Of a stretch of 64,000 bases of DNA, positions 43,384-53,631 are shown piece by piece. The notes under the pieces are model-generated. The model worked only from the letters and a program-made list of their open reading frames with translations, was not told where the DNA came from and searched no databases. Position 1 is the first letter of the stretch. Every line of letters starts with the position of its first letter. Made by a program: the position numbers and the translations under genes. The stretch lies in the NCBI RefSeq assembly GCF_013466605.1, contig NZ_CP059162.1:3658001-3722000 (forward strand), given 5' to 3'. The DNA is from Pseudomonas chlororaphis subsp. aurantiaca (lineage in GTDB: Bacteria > Pseudomonadota > Gammaproteobacteria > Pseudomonadales > Pseudomonadaceae).

Positions 43384-44043
43384 CTATGGAGGGGGGCCGT
43401 GCAGATACGTCTCAAACCAGTCGCCAGCAAGCCTGGCGACTTCCTCGAGGGCGCCGGGCTCTTCAAACAGATGCGTGGCGCCAGCCACGACTTCCAGGCG
43501 CTGCTCACACCGCAGGGCACGACGGCTCTGGCAATTCAGATCGAACACCACCGGGTCCTGTGCGCCGACGATCTGCAGGGTCGGTGCCTTCACTCGAGAC
43601 AGCACAGGCCCCGCCAGATCGGTCCGCCCTCCCCGGCTAACCACGGCATGCACCACGTCCGGCCGTGCGGCCGCGGCCAGCAGCGCCGCGGCCGCACCGG
43701 TACTTGCGCCGAACAGGCCGATCCGCAGAGATTGCAACTCCAGGTCCCGACCGATCCAGTCGATCACCTCAATCAGTCGCCTGGCAAGCAATTCGATATC
43801 GAAACGCAGCTCCCGGGTCCGGTTATCCAGGCGTTGCTCGGTCTCCGTGAGCAGGTCGAACAGCAATGACCCCAGCCCTCGCAGGGCCAGCGACTCGGCA
43901 ATGTACCGATTACGCGGGCTTGAACGGCCGCTGCCACTGCCATGAGCGAAGACCACCAGCGCCCTGGCGCCCGGAGGCAGGCGCAAATCGGCTGATAATT
44001 CAGTTCCCTGCAGGTCCAGCTGGCGAGATTGAAGTTCAAACAT
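43384..44043 (-). CDS. Dienelactone-hydrolase-like alpha/beta hydrolase
   Basis: 219 residues. The alpha/beta-hydrolase pattern is complete: oxyanion strand VVFAHGSGSGRSSPRNRY, nucleophile elbow LFGASTGAAAALL (Ser), the acidic residue in VGAQDPVVFDLN and the histidine in VAGATHLFEEPGALEE. It overlaps the upstream phosphoribosyltransferase gene by 8 bp on the same strand; the two are often fused or paired in bacteria. Substrate unknown. Confidence 0.85.
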   Translation of the reverse strand: MFELQSRQLDLQGTELSADLRLPPGARALVVFAHGSGSGRSSPRNRYIAESLALRGLGSLLFDLLTETEQRLDNRTRELRFDIELLARRLIEVIDWIGRDLELQSLRIGLFGASTGAAAALLAAAARPDVVHAVVSRGGRTDLAGPVLSRVKAPTLQIVGAQDPVVFDLNCQSRRALRCEQRLEVVAGATHLFEEPGALEEVARLAGDWFETYLHGPPP

Positions 44044-44743
44044 CGCGATACTCCTGGGCCGAGGGACCGGGAATCGATTCCCGCTCCCAGGCTCGCTGCA
44101 ACAGATCGATGACCTCGGTATCCGACGTCTGGGAAAAATCCAGGTACCAATAGCCGATCGACATCATCCATTCGGGGGTGAGCGGACAGATCAGCTCATC
44201 CACTTCGCTACGCAGCGCCTCCACTGTCTCAAGCGGCGCAACCGGCACCGCAATGACGATACGCGCCGGTGCTTGCGCGCGCACCGCGCGAACCGCCGCC
44301 AGCATCGAGGCGCCTGTGGCCAGGCCATCGTCGATCAGAATCACCACCTGATCCTTGAGTTGCAACGGTGGACGGCCCTCCCGGTAAACCTGTTCACGAC
44401 GCAACAACTCCTGCGTTTCCCGTGCGACCACGGCATTGAAACTGGCTTGATCGACCGGATAGGCGCGCAGGGCGTCTTCATTGAGGATTTGAATGCCGCC
44501 GCTGGCTATGGCACCCATGGCGAACTCCTCGCGGGAAGGTACGCCCAGCTTGCGGACCAGCATCAGGTCCAGGCGAATGTCCAGGGCCTTGGCCACCTCA
44601 TAGGCAACCGGAACACCGCCACGGGGCAAGGCGAGGACAATGACATCGGGTCGATGGGCATATTCGAGCAACGGCTCCACCAGGCGGCGTCCGGCATCTG
44701 CCCGATCCCGCAAGATGGTTTGCAATGAGAGATCTCTGGACAT
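44036..44743 (-). CDS. Phosphoribosyltransferase family protein
   Basis: 235 residues. The type I PRTase fold is shown by LALPRGGVPVAYEVAKAL, the VRKLGVPSREEFAMGAIASGG segment and the PRPP loop VILIDDGLATGASMLAAV. GAGGAGG lies upstream of ATG 44743. It is first in a two-gene operon with the hydrolase and stands behind a perfect Anr box. PRPP binding is likely; the acceptor base is unknown. Together with the PRPP synthetase read from the same divergent region, it suggests a low-oxygen nucleotide-salvage or phosphoribosyl-transfer function. Confidence 0.87.
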   Translation of the reverse strand: MSRDLSLQTILRDRADAGRRLVEPLLEYAHRPDVIVLALPRGGVPVAYEVAKALDIRLDLMLVRKLGVPSREEFAMGAIASGGIQILNEDALRAYPVDQASFNAVVARETQELLRREQVYREGRPPLQLKDQVVILIDDGLATGASMLAAVRAVRAQAPARIVIAVPVAPLETVEALRSEVDELICPLTPEWMMSIGYWYLDFSQTSDTEVIDLLQRAWERESIPGPSAQEYRDV

Positions 44744-44764
44744 GAGAAGAACCTCCTCAGGCGA

Positions 44765-44794
44765 TTACGCGGCGCAAGCAGCAGCGCTTGCCAT
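44765..44794 (-). CDS. Possible 9-residue leader peptide upstream of the phosphoribosyltransferase
   Basis: ATG with GGAGG exactly 7 nt upstream encodes MASAAACAA and stops 21 bp before the PRTase start. The block is partly conserved at 56739 region, where the start codon is ATT. It may be a leader ORF or coincidence. Confidence 0.25.
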   Translation of the reverse strand: MASAAACAA

Positions 44795-44843
44795 CCAGAA
44801 TCCTCCGTCGATTCCGCCCTGGCGTTGATATATATCAAGCGCC
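44772..44843. repeat. 72-bp promoter block duplicated at 56717-56788 (copy A)
   Basis: 61 of 72 bases are identical to the copy at 56717-56788. The block contains the Anr box and the downstream leader of a minus-strand operon in both places. A second Anr box of identical core (TTGATCAATATCAA) lies further out in each case. Confidence 0.85.
44825..44838. promoter_or_regulatory. Perfect Anr/FNR box TTGATATATATCAA
   Basis: A full dyad TTGAT-N4-ATCAA, 81 bp upstream of the phosphoribosyltransferase start on the minus strand. Confidence 0.85.
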
Positions 44844-44966
44844 TGTGCAGCGCTGTCCTGTGGGATGTGCGTCTGCCAATATCCCGGGTTGGCCCTGTCC
44901 ATATGGGACGACAGGGAGCGCGGGATTCGCGCTCGGGAAATGGCTTCAGCCTTCATTGCACCGCAG

Positions 44967-44980
44967 TTGATCAATATCAA
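44967..44980. promoter_or_regulatory. Perfect Anr/FNR box TTGATCAATATCAA
   Basis: The outer box of the divergent promoter, 174 bp upstream of the plus-strand PRTase-like gene at 45155. Its sequence is identical to that at 56861-56874. The rest of the 411-bp gap 44744-45154 holds no supported gene. Confidence 0.8.
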
Positions 44981-45154
44981 TCGGGTCAAGGCCGAGCGGG
45001 TTACGTTGACAAGACTGGACAGCACGGCGCTGTGCTCAGGACTTCGATGCTCGCCGGTCCCTTGGTGGTGTTATGCGCCCCAACGCTTGCGACCATCTGC
45101 AATACAGCCCCTTGGCGTCATGATTGTCCCTCCGATTCTCGACAGGAGACCGCC

Positions 45155-45547
45155 ATGCCGAGCCTGCTTGCGAGTCAACGATTGCGGCTGTACGACAGCG
45201 ATGGACTCGACGGAGTGCTGCGAGTCATGGCACGCCAAGCCGCAACACTGTTGCCACCTGCTCAAGCGGCACTGATTGGCATCCAACGCCGCGGCGAACC
45301 TCTGGCGCAGCGTTTGCAGCAACACCTTTCACATCACAACGGTCAGCCGGAACCGCCTCTTTATCCCCTGAAGGTCAAGCGCTATGCCGATGACCTCAAG
45401 GTGCTGCACGCCCGCACGGCGTTGACCGAGAACCCATTGCTGGGCGAACTGGACCTCGCCGGTACCACCCTGCTGGTTGTCAATGCGTCAAAGGAGCCAG
45501 TACATGCCCTCCGAGCCCCCACTTCTTTTTGCCCTGCAAGGCAGTGA
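45155..45547 (+). pseudogene. PyrR-like phosphoribosyltransferase, C-terminally truncated
   Basis: 130 codons from ATG 45155 (AGGAG upstream). The N-terminal part resembles PRTases of the PyrR type (AALIGIQRRGEPLAQRLQ; YPLKVKRYADDLKVLHART; TENPLLGELDLAGTTLLVV). Where the PRPP loop (V-V-D-D-V-L-x-T/S-G) should follow, the frame instead runs into VNASKEPVHALRAPT and stops 43 bp inside the next gene. The PRPP-binding site and C-terminus are missing, consistent with a deletion that joined it to the PRPP synthetase ribosome binding site. Confidence 0.65.
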
Positions 45548-46469
45548 ACACTATGCAACCGGCGTCGCGCAGCGGCTTGGCTGCCAACTGGCCCGTCATG
45601 AGGAGCGCGACTATGAGGACGGCGAGCATAAATGCCGACCGCTGGAACCGGTCAACGGTCGCGAGGTCGTGGTGTTCCATTCTTTGTATGGGGATGGTCG
45701 GCAGAGCGCAAACGACAAGCTGTGTCGCTTGCTGTTCTTTGCTGCAGCACTCAAGGACGCCGGCGCTCGTCAGGTACAGGCAGTGACGCCCTACCTCTGC
45801 TACGGGCGCAAGGATCGTCGCAGTCAGCCTCAGGACCCAACGATCACTCGCTATCTGGCGACCCTGCTCGAAGCCTGTGGCGTAGATCGCCTGATTGCCC
45901 TGGAGGTGCATAATCCGGCGGCCTTCGACAACGCCTTTCGCATTCCTGCGTGGAACCTGCAGTGCGCGGAGTTGTTCGCCCGGCATTTCGCCAGGCTCGT
46001 CGGCGACGCCGAAGTGGTTGCGGTGTCCCCGGACTCCGGCGGCGCCAAGCGAGCCGAGCTGTTTCGTCAGGCTCTGGAGCAACAACTGGGACGTTCGGTA
46101 GGCGCTGCCCTGATGGAAAAGCACCGTGACCATGCCACGCTTACCGGGACTCTCCTGGTCGGCGATGTGCGGGGTAAGACAGCCATTATTTTCGACGACC
46201 TGATCAGCACGGGCGAAACGCTCAAGCATGCAGGTCTAGCCTGCCAAAAGGCTGGAGCCGTTCGGCTGTTCGCCGCCGCCACCCATGGTTTGTTTACCGC
46301 TGGCAGCCATCTGTTCGACAGCGCGCTTTTTGAGCTGATTGCGGTCTCTGACAGCGTGCCTCCATTTCGCCTGTCCGCCGAATGTGCGACCCAATACTTG
46401 CACATACTCGACAGCACAGCCCTGATTGCCGCCGTGCTCGCTGAAAGTGGTGCGTTTGATCACGTTTAA
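45504..46469 (+). CDS. Ribose-phosphate pyrophosphokinase (PRPP synthetase) paralogue
   Basis: 321 residues from ATG 45504 (AGGAG 8 nt upstream). Family features: the flexible-loop region YLCYGRKDRRSQPQDPTITR, the AVSPDSGGAKRAELF stretch and the PRPP/Mg loop TAIIFDDLISTGETLKHAG. It is divergent from canonical Prs (about 315 residues), for example in the HNPAAFDNAF segment, so it is probably a second, specialised copy and not the housekeeping enzyme. It follows a truncated PRTase and is likely driven by the Anr box at 44967. It makes PRPP from ribose 5-phosphate and ATP. Confidence 0.82.
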   Translation: MPSEPPLLFALQGSEHYATGVAQRLGCQLARHEERDYEDGEHKCRPLEPVNGREVVVFHSLYGDGRQSANDKLCRLLFFAAALKDAGARQVQAVTPYLCYGRKDRRSQPQDPTITRYLATLLEACGVDRLIALEVHNPAAFDNAFRIPAWNLQCAELFARHFARLVGDAEVVAVSPDSGGAKRAELFRQALEQQLGRSVGAALMEKHRDHATLTGTLLVGDVRGKTAIIFDDLISTGETLKHAGLACQKAGAVRLFAAATHGLFTAGSHLFDSALFELIAVSDSVPPFRLSAECATQYLHILDSTALIAAVLAESGAFDHV

Positions 46470-46564
46470 GATCGGCCCCGTCGGATCCACTCGCGGCACA
46501 ACCGATTCGGCGAACCGCTGCTGGACAGCGCCACCCTGGCGAGTTCCCTGCTCTGTTGTCGCCA

Positions 46565-46840
46565 TCAGTCGCCGGTCGAAGGCTCGTCTGCGCAGGGTTT
46601 GATCTTGTGCCCAAGATAGTCGATGAGCTTGTCCAGGGTATCCACGTGCTGGTAATCGGTTTCAGCAATCGCCACACCCAGGCTCCGATTCAAAGCCTCA
46701 ATGAAACGAAGCCAGTCCATGGAGTCCAGATCAACCTCTTCGCGCAGTGGCCGATCAGGGAGTAATTGCCCGGCCTCAAATTCCGGGGCAATGCTTTTCA
46801 AGGCGCTCAGTACCTCATTACGGATCATTTGCCGATTCAT
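46565..46840 (-). CDS. Acyl carrier protein at the end of the PDH operon
   Basis: 91 residues from ATG 46840 (AAGGAG upstream). The phosphopantetheine serine lies in the DLDSMDWLRFIEALN motif (D-S-M instead of the usual D-S-L), within a four-helix ACP pattern (LREEVDLDS; DYQHVDTLDKLIDYL). It starts 11 bp after the E2 stop and ends the nine-gene operon. ACPs carry acyl groups as thioesters; here it could accept an acetyl or acyl unit from the E2 or the CoA ligase, but its partner is not visible. Confidence 0.82.
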   Translation of the reverse strand: MNRQMIRNEVLSALKSIAPEFEAGQLLPDRPLREEVDLDSMDWLRFIEALNRSLGVAIAETDYQHVDTLDKLIDYLGHKIKPCADEPSTGD

Positions 46841-46851
46841 GTGTCCTCTCC

Positions 46852-47979
46852 TTAAAGGGCCTCGGGCATTTGCAGCAAGCGACGGACCTCCCCCAGAAAG
46901 CGGGCGCCATAGTGACCGTCGCTGACTCGATGATCGGCGGACAAACTGCTCATGACGGTCGGCATGACACACAACTGGCCATCTTTCACCCAGGGCCTTT
47001 CACTGATACGACCGAAGCCGACCAGGGCTACCTGGGGCGGATAAATAACCCCCAGTACACTGTCCACGCCCTGATCGCCGAGTTGAGTGACTGCCATGCC
47101 GGCCCCCACCAGCTCGGAGCTGCGCAGAGACCCACTGCGGGCGCGCTCTACCAGGCTGCTCAGCTCACTCATCAAATGGCTCGGGGTCATGTCAGCCACA
47201 TGATGCAGAACCGGGGCGACGAGACCTCCCTGGCGCAATGTGATCGCCACCCCAAGGTCTGTATCGAGGGCTGGCTTGAAGGCATTGTCCTGCCAGAAAC
47301 CATTGAGCCGTGGATAGTCGCGCAAGGCCAATGCCACTGCTTTGAGCAGCAATACGCTGGGTAGCAGGCGCTCCTGTAGCCCGTGTTGGGCGTTGTGTGC
47401 CTGCAGCCAGGTCATAGCCTTATCCAGAACGATGGTTTCGCTCAGGTAATAATGGGGGATCTCTCGCTTGGAACGACTCATGGCCGCCGCAATCGTATGT
47501 CGCATGCTCTGGTCATGGTCGGGCTCCGAAGCCACACGTGCGGCTGCCTCGACATCTTCCAGGGTAATGACACCGTGGGGGCCATGGCCTTGTAATCGAC
47601 TGATATCGAGCCCCAACTCTGCAGCGCGCTTGCGTGCAGCTGGAGAAATCCGCGAGCGTCTGCCAGAGCGGTTTTCCCCTTCGATCAAAACAGGCGCTGG
47701 GGTCGATGTTCGTCGCACACGTTGCGCACGTTGCGCACGCTCACCCGGTGCCAGCAACTGTGCGATGGTCGTCCCGACGGGTACCTTGGTTCCCACGTCG
47801 ATCAGCAACTGCGAGACCGTCCCCTCATGCCAGCACTCTACGTCGATGGCGGCCTTGGCTGTGTCAACGATGGCAATGACCTGGCCGGGCCTGACCGGAT
47901 CGCCAGGATGGACTTTCCACTCCAGCAACGTGCCTTCATCCATATCGGCCCCCAGGGAGGGTAGTTTGAATTCGATCAT
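46852..47979 (-). CDS. Dihydrolipoamide acetyltransferase (E2) of a 2-oxo acid dehydrogenase
   Basis: 375 residues. N-terminal lipoyl domain (about 1-77) with the lipoyl-lysine in VDTAKAAIDVE; peripheral subunit-binding domain (about 112-147, ISPAARKRAAELGLDISRLQG); catalytic domain to the end with the active-site HR-x-x-DG motif (SSLSADHRVSDGHYGARFL). It is short, with a single lipoyl domain. E3 is not encoded in the operon, so the housekeeping one must serve. It transfers the acetyl group from E1 to CoA. Confidence 0.9.
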   Translation of the reverse strand: MIEFKLPSLGADMDEGTLLEWKVHPGDPVRPGQVIAIVDTAKAAIDVECWHEGTVSQLLIDVGTKVPVGTTIAQLLAPGERAQRAQRVRRTSTPAPVLIEGENRSGRRSRISPAARKRAAELGLDISRLQGHGPHGVITLEDVEAAARVASEPDHDQSMRHTIAAAMSRSKREIPHYYLSETIVLDKAMTWLQAHNAQHGLQERLLPSVLLLKAVALALRDYPRLNGFWQDNAFKPALDTDLGVAITLRQGGLVAPVLHHVADMTPSHLMSELSSLVERARSGSLRSSELVGAGMAVTQLGDQGVDSVLGVIYPPQVALVGFGRISERPWVKDGQLCVMPTVMSSLSADHRVSDGHYGARFLGEVRRLLQMPEAL

Positions 47980-48025
47980 CGTTTACTCTCCTGGCCCGAT
48001 ACTCGAATACGCCAAGTCATTGCGA

Positions 48026-49012
48026 TCACCCTGATGTCCCCTGGCACAGTTCATGAGCAACCGCGACGATCGTCGACACTTGTGGTAGCGCAGCCTCTTC
48101 CAGATGCCGGGGATAAGGCATTGGTACCTCGGCGCTGCACACTCGCGCGGGCGGAGCATCCAGTTCGAAAAAACCTTGTTCGATGATCCGGGTGATGATC
48201 TCGGCGGATAGACTACCGCTGCGCCATCCCTCATCAACCACCAGGGCACGACGGGTCTTGCAGACAGAAGCCATCAGCGTCTTGTCATCCAGAGGGCGCA
48301 GAACCCGCAGGTCGATGACTTCGCATTCAATTCCCTCCCCAGCCAGTTCCTCAGCGGCCGCCAGGGCCTTGCCGAGAGTGCCGCCATAAGTGACCAACGT
48401 CAGGTCCTTGCCGACCCGGCGTACCTTGGCGGAGCTGATGTCCACAGCCTCCCATTCGCCTGCATCGCCCTCCAGATTGTAGAGCTGGGCATGTTCAAAT
48501 ATCAGCACCGGGTCTGGGTCCTGCAGCGCTGGCCAGAGCATGCCGCGCGCGTCCTCGACGGTCGCCGGTACCAGGATTCTCAGCCCTGGAATATGTGCGT
48601 ACCAGCCCTCCAGGCTGTGCGAGTGTTGCGCCGCAAGCTGGCGTCCCGCGCCTGTCGCCATGCGCACAACCAAGGGCACAGAAAACTGTCCACCGGACAT
48701 GTGCCTTAAGGCAGCAGCCGTATTCATCAGAGGATCGAGGGCGAGCAGACTGAAGTTCACAGTCATGATTTCCACAATCGGCCGCATCCCCCCCAGCGCC
48801 GCCCCGATACCGGCCCCCACGAAGCCCAGCTCGGACAGCGGCGCGTCTCGAATACGTTCAACGCCGAATGCCTCAAGCAGCCCCAAGGAAACGGCATAGC
48901 TGCCGCCGTAACGACCGACGTCTTCTCCCATCAAGAATACCCGTGGGTCCCGTTGCAACGCGTCACGCATGGCCTCGCGCAGCGCTTCGCGATAGGTCAT
49001 GCGCGTGCTCAT
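48026..49012 (-). CDS. Pyruvate dehydrogenase E1 component, beta subunit (AcoB/PdhB type)
   Basis: 328 residues. Typical motifs: [40 protein letters not shown] split over the N-terminus, [50 protein letters not shown] split around the H-S-H loop, and the C-terminal [11 protein letters not shown]. It overlaps the alpha-subunit stop by 4 bp. With alpha it forms the alpha2beta2 E1 decarboxylating pyruvate (or acetoin) with ThDP. Confidence 0.9.
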   Translation of the reverse strand: MSTRMTYREALREAMRDALQRDPRVFLMGEDVGRYGGSYAVSLGLLEAFGVERIRDAPLSELGFVGAGIGAALGGMRPIVEIMTVNFSLLALDPLMNTAAALRHMSGGQFSVPLVVRMATGAGRQLAAQHSHSLEGWYAHIPGLRILVPATVEDARGMLWPALQDPDPVLIFEHAQLYNLEGDAGEWEAVDISSAKVRRVGKDLTLVTYGGTLGKALAAAEELAGEGIECEVIDLRVLRPLDDKTLMASVCKTRRALVVDEGWRSGSLSAEIITRIIEQGFFELDAPPARVCSAEVPMPYPRHLEEAALPQVSTIVAVAHELCQGTSG

Positions 49013-49988
49013 GGCGCCCCCCCGGGGGTGTACAGATCGCGTGACAAATCCTCGATCAGCTCCAGGCTACCGTTTTCGGCATAAGCGACAGCGGCTTCCA
49101 CCTCGGCGCTCACTTGGGCCAGGATTGCCAGGAAACCGGGTTCATCCAACAGGCCCTTCGCCTTGAGCCACGCACTGTAGGTATGAATGGGGTCTCGCGC
49201 CCTCCATTGTTCCACCTCTGCCTTGTCACGATAAAGTTGCGGATCGAACATCGAGTGGGCACGAAATCGATAGGTGCGAAACTCCAGAAAAAAAGGCCCA
49301 CGCTCCGCGCGGATGTGTTCAACCGCATGACGAGTGGCTTCGTGCACTGCGATCACATCCATGCCATCGACGGACCGGGCATTGACCTTGTACGCCAAGG
49401 CTTTGCTACACAAGTCGGTTTGCGATTGCGAGCGATCCAGGGCTGTACCCATCGCATAGAGGTTGTTCTCGCAGCAGAACAGCACCGGTAGATGCCACAA
49501 CGCGGCCAGATTGATGGACTCATGAAATGCCCCTTCCGCCATTGCGCCTTCACCAAAAAAACAGGCGCAGAGGCGCGATCCATCTTGCATACGTTCAGCG
49601 AGCGCCAAGCCGACAGTCAATGGCAAGCCCCCCGCCACGATGGCATTGCCACCGAAGAATCGCGTACGGGCATCGAACAGGTGCATTGAGCCGCCACGCC
49701 CTCGCGAGCATCCTTCCTGACGCCCATACATCTCGGCCATGATCGCACTCATGGGAACCCCCTTGATCAGGGCATGGCCGTGTTCGCGATAGGTCGCAAC
49801 CACGGCGTCGTTTGCGGCCAGTGCATGCAGAACGCCGACGGCTACCGCTTCTTCACCAATGTACAGGTGCAGAAAACCTCGAATTTTGCCCTCCCCGTAC
49901 AGTTCACCGGCGCGCTCCTCAAGACGGCGGATACGCATCATGTCTCGTAGCAAGTGCAGAGATATGTCCTGGGGCAGCAGTGCAAGAC

Positions 49989-49992
<4 letters not shown>
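49009..49992 (-). CDS. Pyruvate dehydrogenase E1 component, alpha subunit (AcoA/PdhA type)
   Basis: 327 residues. ThDP motif [20 protein letters not shown] followed by [11 protein letters not shown], and the phosphorylation-loop region [15 protein letters not shown]. The heterodimeric E1 type differs from the homodimeric AceE that Pseudomonas uses for its main PDH, so this is a second complex, possibly for pyruvate or acetoin. It overlaps the upstream CoA-ligase stop by 4 bp and the beta start by 4 bp. Confidence 0.9.
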
Positions 49993-51749
<1,757 letters not shown>

Positions 51750-51775
51750 GATCAACCTCTTCAATAGCATGCGGC

Positions 51776-52615
51776 TCAACAGAGCCCGCTGTCTTGCCCG
51801 GCAGGTCCCATCGAGGCGCTGGCCAGCAGTCGTCGATAGTCGTTATAGCGATAGGTCGGGCCATCCCTGCAGGCATAGCTTTCACCGACATAACAGTGAC
51901 CGCACAAACCGTCTGCACAGTGCATCCGGCGTTCCACGGATAACCAGATCCGGCTGTCCGCAACACCTCGCTTCATACAGTCCCGAGCGGTGGCCAGCAT
52001 GAAAGGCTCCGGCCCACAGCACAGCACGGTGTCGGGAGGTTCATCGCCAAACAGCTCATCGAGATACGCCAGGGGGCTTCCCTGGCGGTGCCCCACGGGA
52101 GCGACATCAAAAGTCTCGATCCACGGCAATGCCAACCGCCAATGCTCACGCTCTCGCGACAGCACTTGGGAGCTGGCATGTCGGGCCCCATACAGCACGC
52201 TCAGGCATGCTGCCCCAGGGTGGTTGATCGCGCCATCGATCACCCCAGCCAACGGGGCCAATCCGCAACCTCCCGCGACCACCAGGACTCGGCGAGCACT
52301 TTTGAGTGACGGCCAGCCCTTGCCAAAGGGGCCTCGATACCCCAGTACCGGGTCCTGTACCCGATCGAACAAGGCTGCGGTAAGGCTTCCCGTCCGACGA
52401 ATCAGGGCATTGAAATGCCCCCTCTTGTCCGGCGGACTGACATAGGTAAAGGGCGCCTCGCCCAGGCCGGGCACGGTGAGCATGAAAAACTGCCCGGCCC
52501 TGGCGGCCAGATCACTGGCCTGGGGCAAGTCGATGCAAAAGCTGAAGTGTCGGGCATCTTCGCCGTCTTCGTACTGAGCGACTATATGCAGGTTTCTTGG
52601 CGTCAGGTCGATCAT
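51776..52615 (-). CDS. FAD/NAD(P)-binding electron-transfer subunit (HydG/AsrB-like)
   Basis: 279 residues from ATG 52615, which overlaps the stop of the Fe-S subunit gene. Ferredoxin-reductase fold: FAD-binding part (AGQFFMLTVPGLGEAPFTY), NAD-binding part (RRVLVVAGGCGLAPLAGVI; DTVLCCGPEPFMLAT), and a C-terminal [2Fe-2S] cysteine set (ERRMHCADGLCGHCYVG). These are features of the gamma subunit of soluble hydrogenases and of anaerobic sulfite reductase B. Next to a formate dehydrogenase it should pass electrons to NAD(P)+ or a ferredoxin. Confidence 0.87.
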   Translation of the reverse strand: MIDLTPRNLHIVAQYEDGEDARHFSFCIDLPQASDLAARAGQFFMLTVPGLGEAPFTYVSPPDKRGHFNALIRRTGSLTAALFDRVQDPVLGYRGPFGKGWPSLKSARRVLVVAGGCGLAPLAGVIDGAINHPGAACLSVLYGARHASSQVLSREREHWRLALPWIETFDVAPVGHRQGSPLAYLDELFGDEPPDTVLCCGPEPFMLATARDCMKRGVADSRIWLSVERRMHCADGLCGHCYVGESYACRDGPTYRYNDYRRLLASASMGPAGQDSGLC

Positions 52616-53631
52616 GGGCGGGCCACCTTGTGCATGACACCGTGAACACCGATTCCACCTGGACACACACGATCGCAACGACCACATCCAACACAGCCGT
52701 AACGCTCGAAATGATCCTTGAACCCATCCCCCAACTTGTGAAACCAGAAACGCTGTACCCGCTGCCCCGGCGTGGCACTGGGGTTATACCCACTGGCTTG
52801 CTTTTGAAATCCCTCGTACAGGCAAGAGTCCCAGACCCGCAGGCGCTGCACGTCGCCCTCGGCCGAAGGCCTGTCCAGTGGCGCAAAGCACGAACAGGTC
52901 GGGCATACCGAGGTGCATCCCGAACACCCCAGGCAATGCAGCCCCAGGTCATCCCAACGTTGTGGTTCTATCTGCCCGGCGTTCAACGCTTTGATTCCGT
53001 CGACGACATCGCGCTGTTCTCCCTGCTCGCTGGCGACCTGAAGACTGTTGGCCGTCCGCTGAGCCTGCCAGTCCAGTCCTGCCGGCGTCAGACCAAGGCC
53101 GCTGACAGCGGCCCCCCCGGCTTCGGAGGCGACCAGCAGCAACCAGCCGGCGTCATCGGTGGCAGGAGGTAATAGAACAAGGTCGGCGGTATGGGGCTGT
53201 ACCGTAGGCCCACTGTTCATAACGCTACAAAAGCCGCCACTGCAACTGTGCAGACAGTCGAGCCCCACCAGCAAAGTGGCCTGGCGTCTGGCCTGATAAT
53301 GTGGGTCATCGGCAAAAAAACGATCCTGATAGGCCACTGCTATCAAATCGCAGGCGTTCAGACCGAAGATCACCTGTGGCACCACCTCTGGCAATGTCGA
53401 ATAGAACTGCCCACCATCGAAGCGAAACAGCGGTTCGCGCTCGGCGAAGAAAAAACTCTTGGCGGAAAAGGGCGGCGGCTCGACGCTCGGTTCAAAAGGA
53501 CTGGGGTCGCAAGCCGTGACCGTTTCCCAGTGCTGACCACCCTGCCCGTCTGCACGGGCCTCGTACAGCATGCGTTGCCTGGCCAGATGAGTGCGCAGAG
53601 TTTCCGGCCGGTCCAGGTTATAAGCGTGCAT
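52612..53631 (-). CDS. 4Fe-4S dicluster electron-transfer subunit (HydB/AsrA-like)
   Basis: 339 residues. Two [4Fe-4S] motifs near the C-terminus (CLGCSGCTSVCPTC and CVGCGRCDRVCPGG) follow a 220-residue N-domain with LNACDLIAVAYQDRFF and LVGLDCLHSCSGGFC, as in the beta subunits of sulfhydrogenases and in AsrA. It overlaps both neighbours (14 bp with the dehydrogenase, 4 bp with the flavoprotein). It should relay electrons from the dehydrogenase to the FAD subunit in the cytoplasm. Confidence 0.87.
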   Translation of the reverse strand: MHAYNLDRPETLRTHLARQRMLYEARADGQGGQHWETVTACDPSPFEPSVEPPPFSAKSFFFAEREPLFRFDGGQFYSTLPEVVPQVIFGLNACDLIAVAYQDRFFADDPHYQARRQATLLVGLDCLHSCSGGFCSVMNSGPTVQPHTADLVLLPPATDDAGWLLLVASEAGGAAVSGLGLTPAGLDWQAQRTANSLQVASEQGEQRDVVDGIKALNAGQIEPQRWDDLGLHCLGCSGCTSVCPTCSCFAPLDRPSAEGDVQRLRVWDSCLYEGFQKQASGYNPSATPGQRVQRFWFHKLGDGFKDHFERYGCVGCGRCDRVCPGGIGVHGVMHKVARP

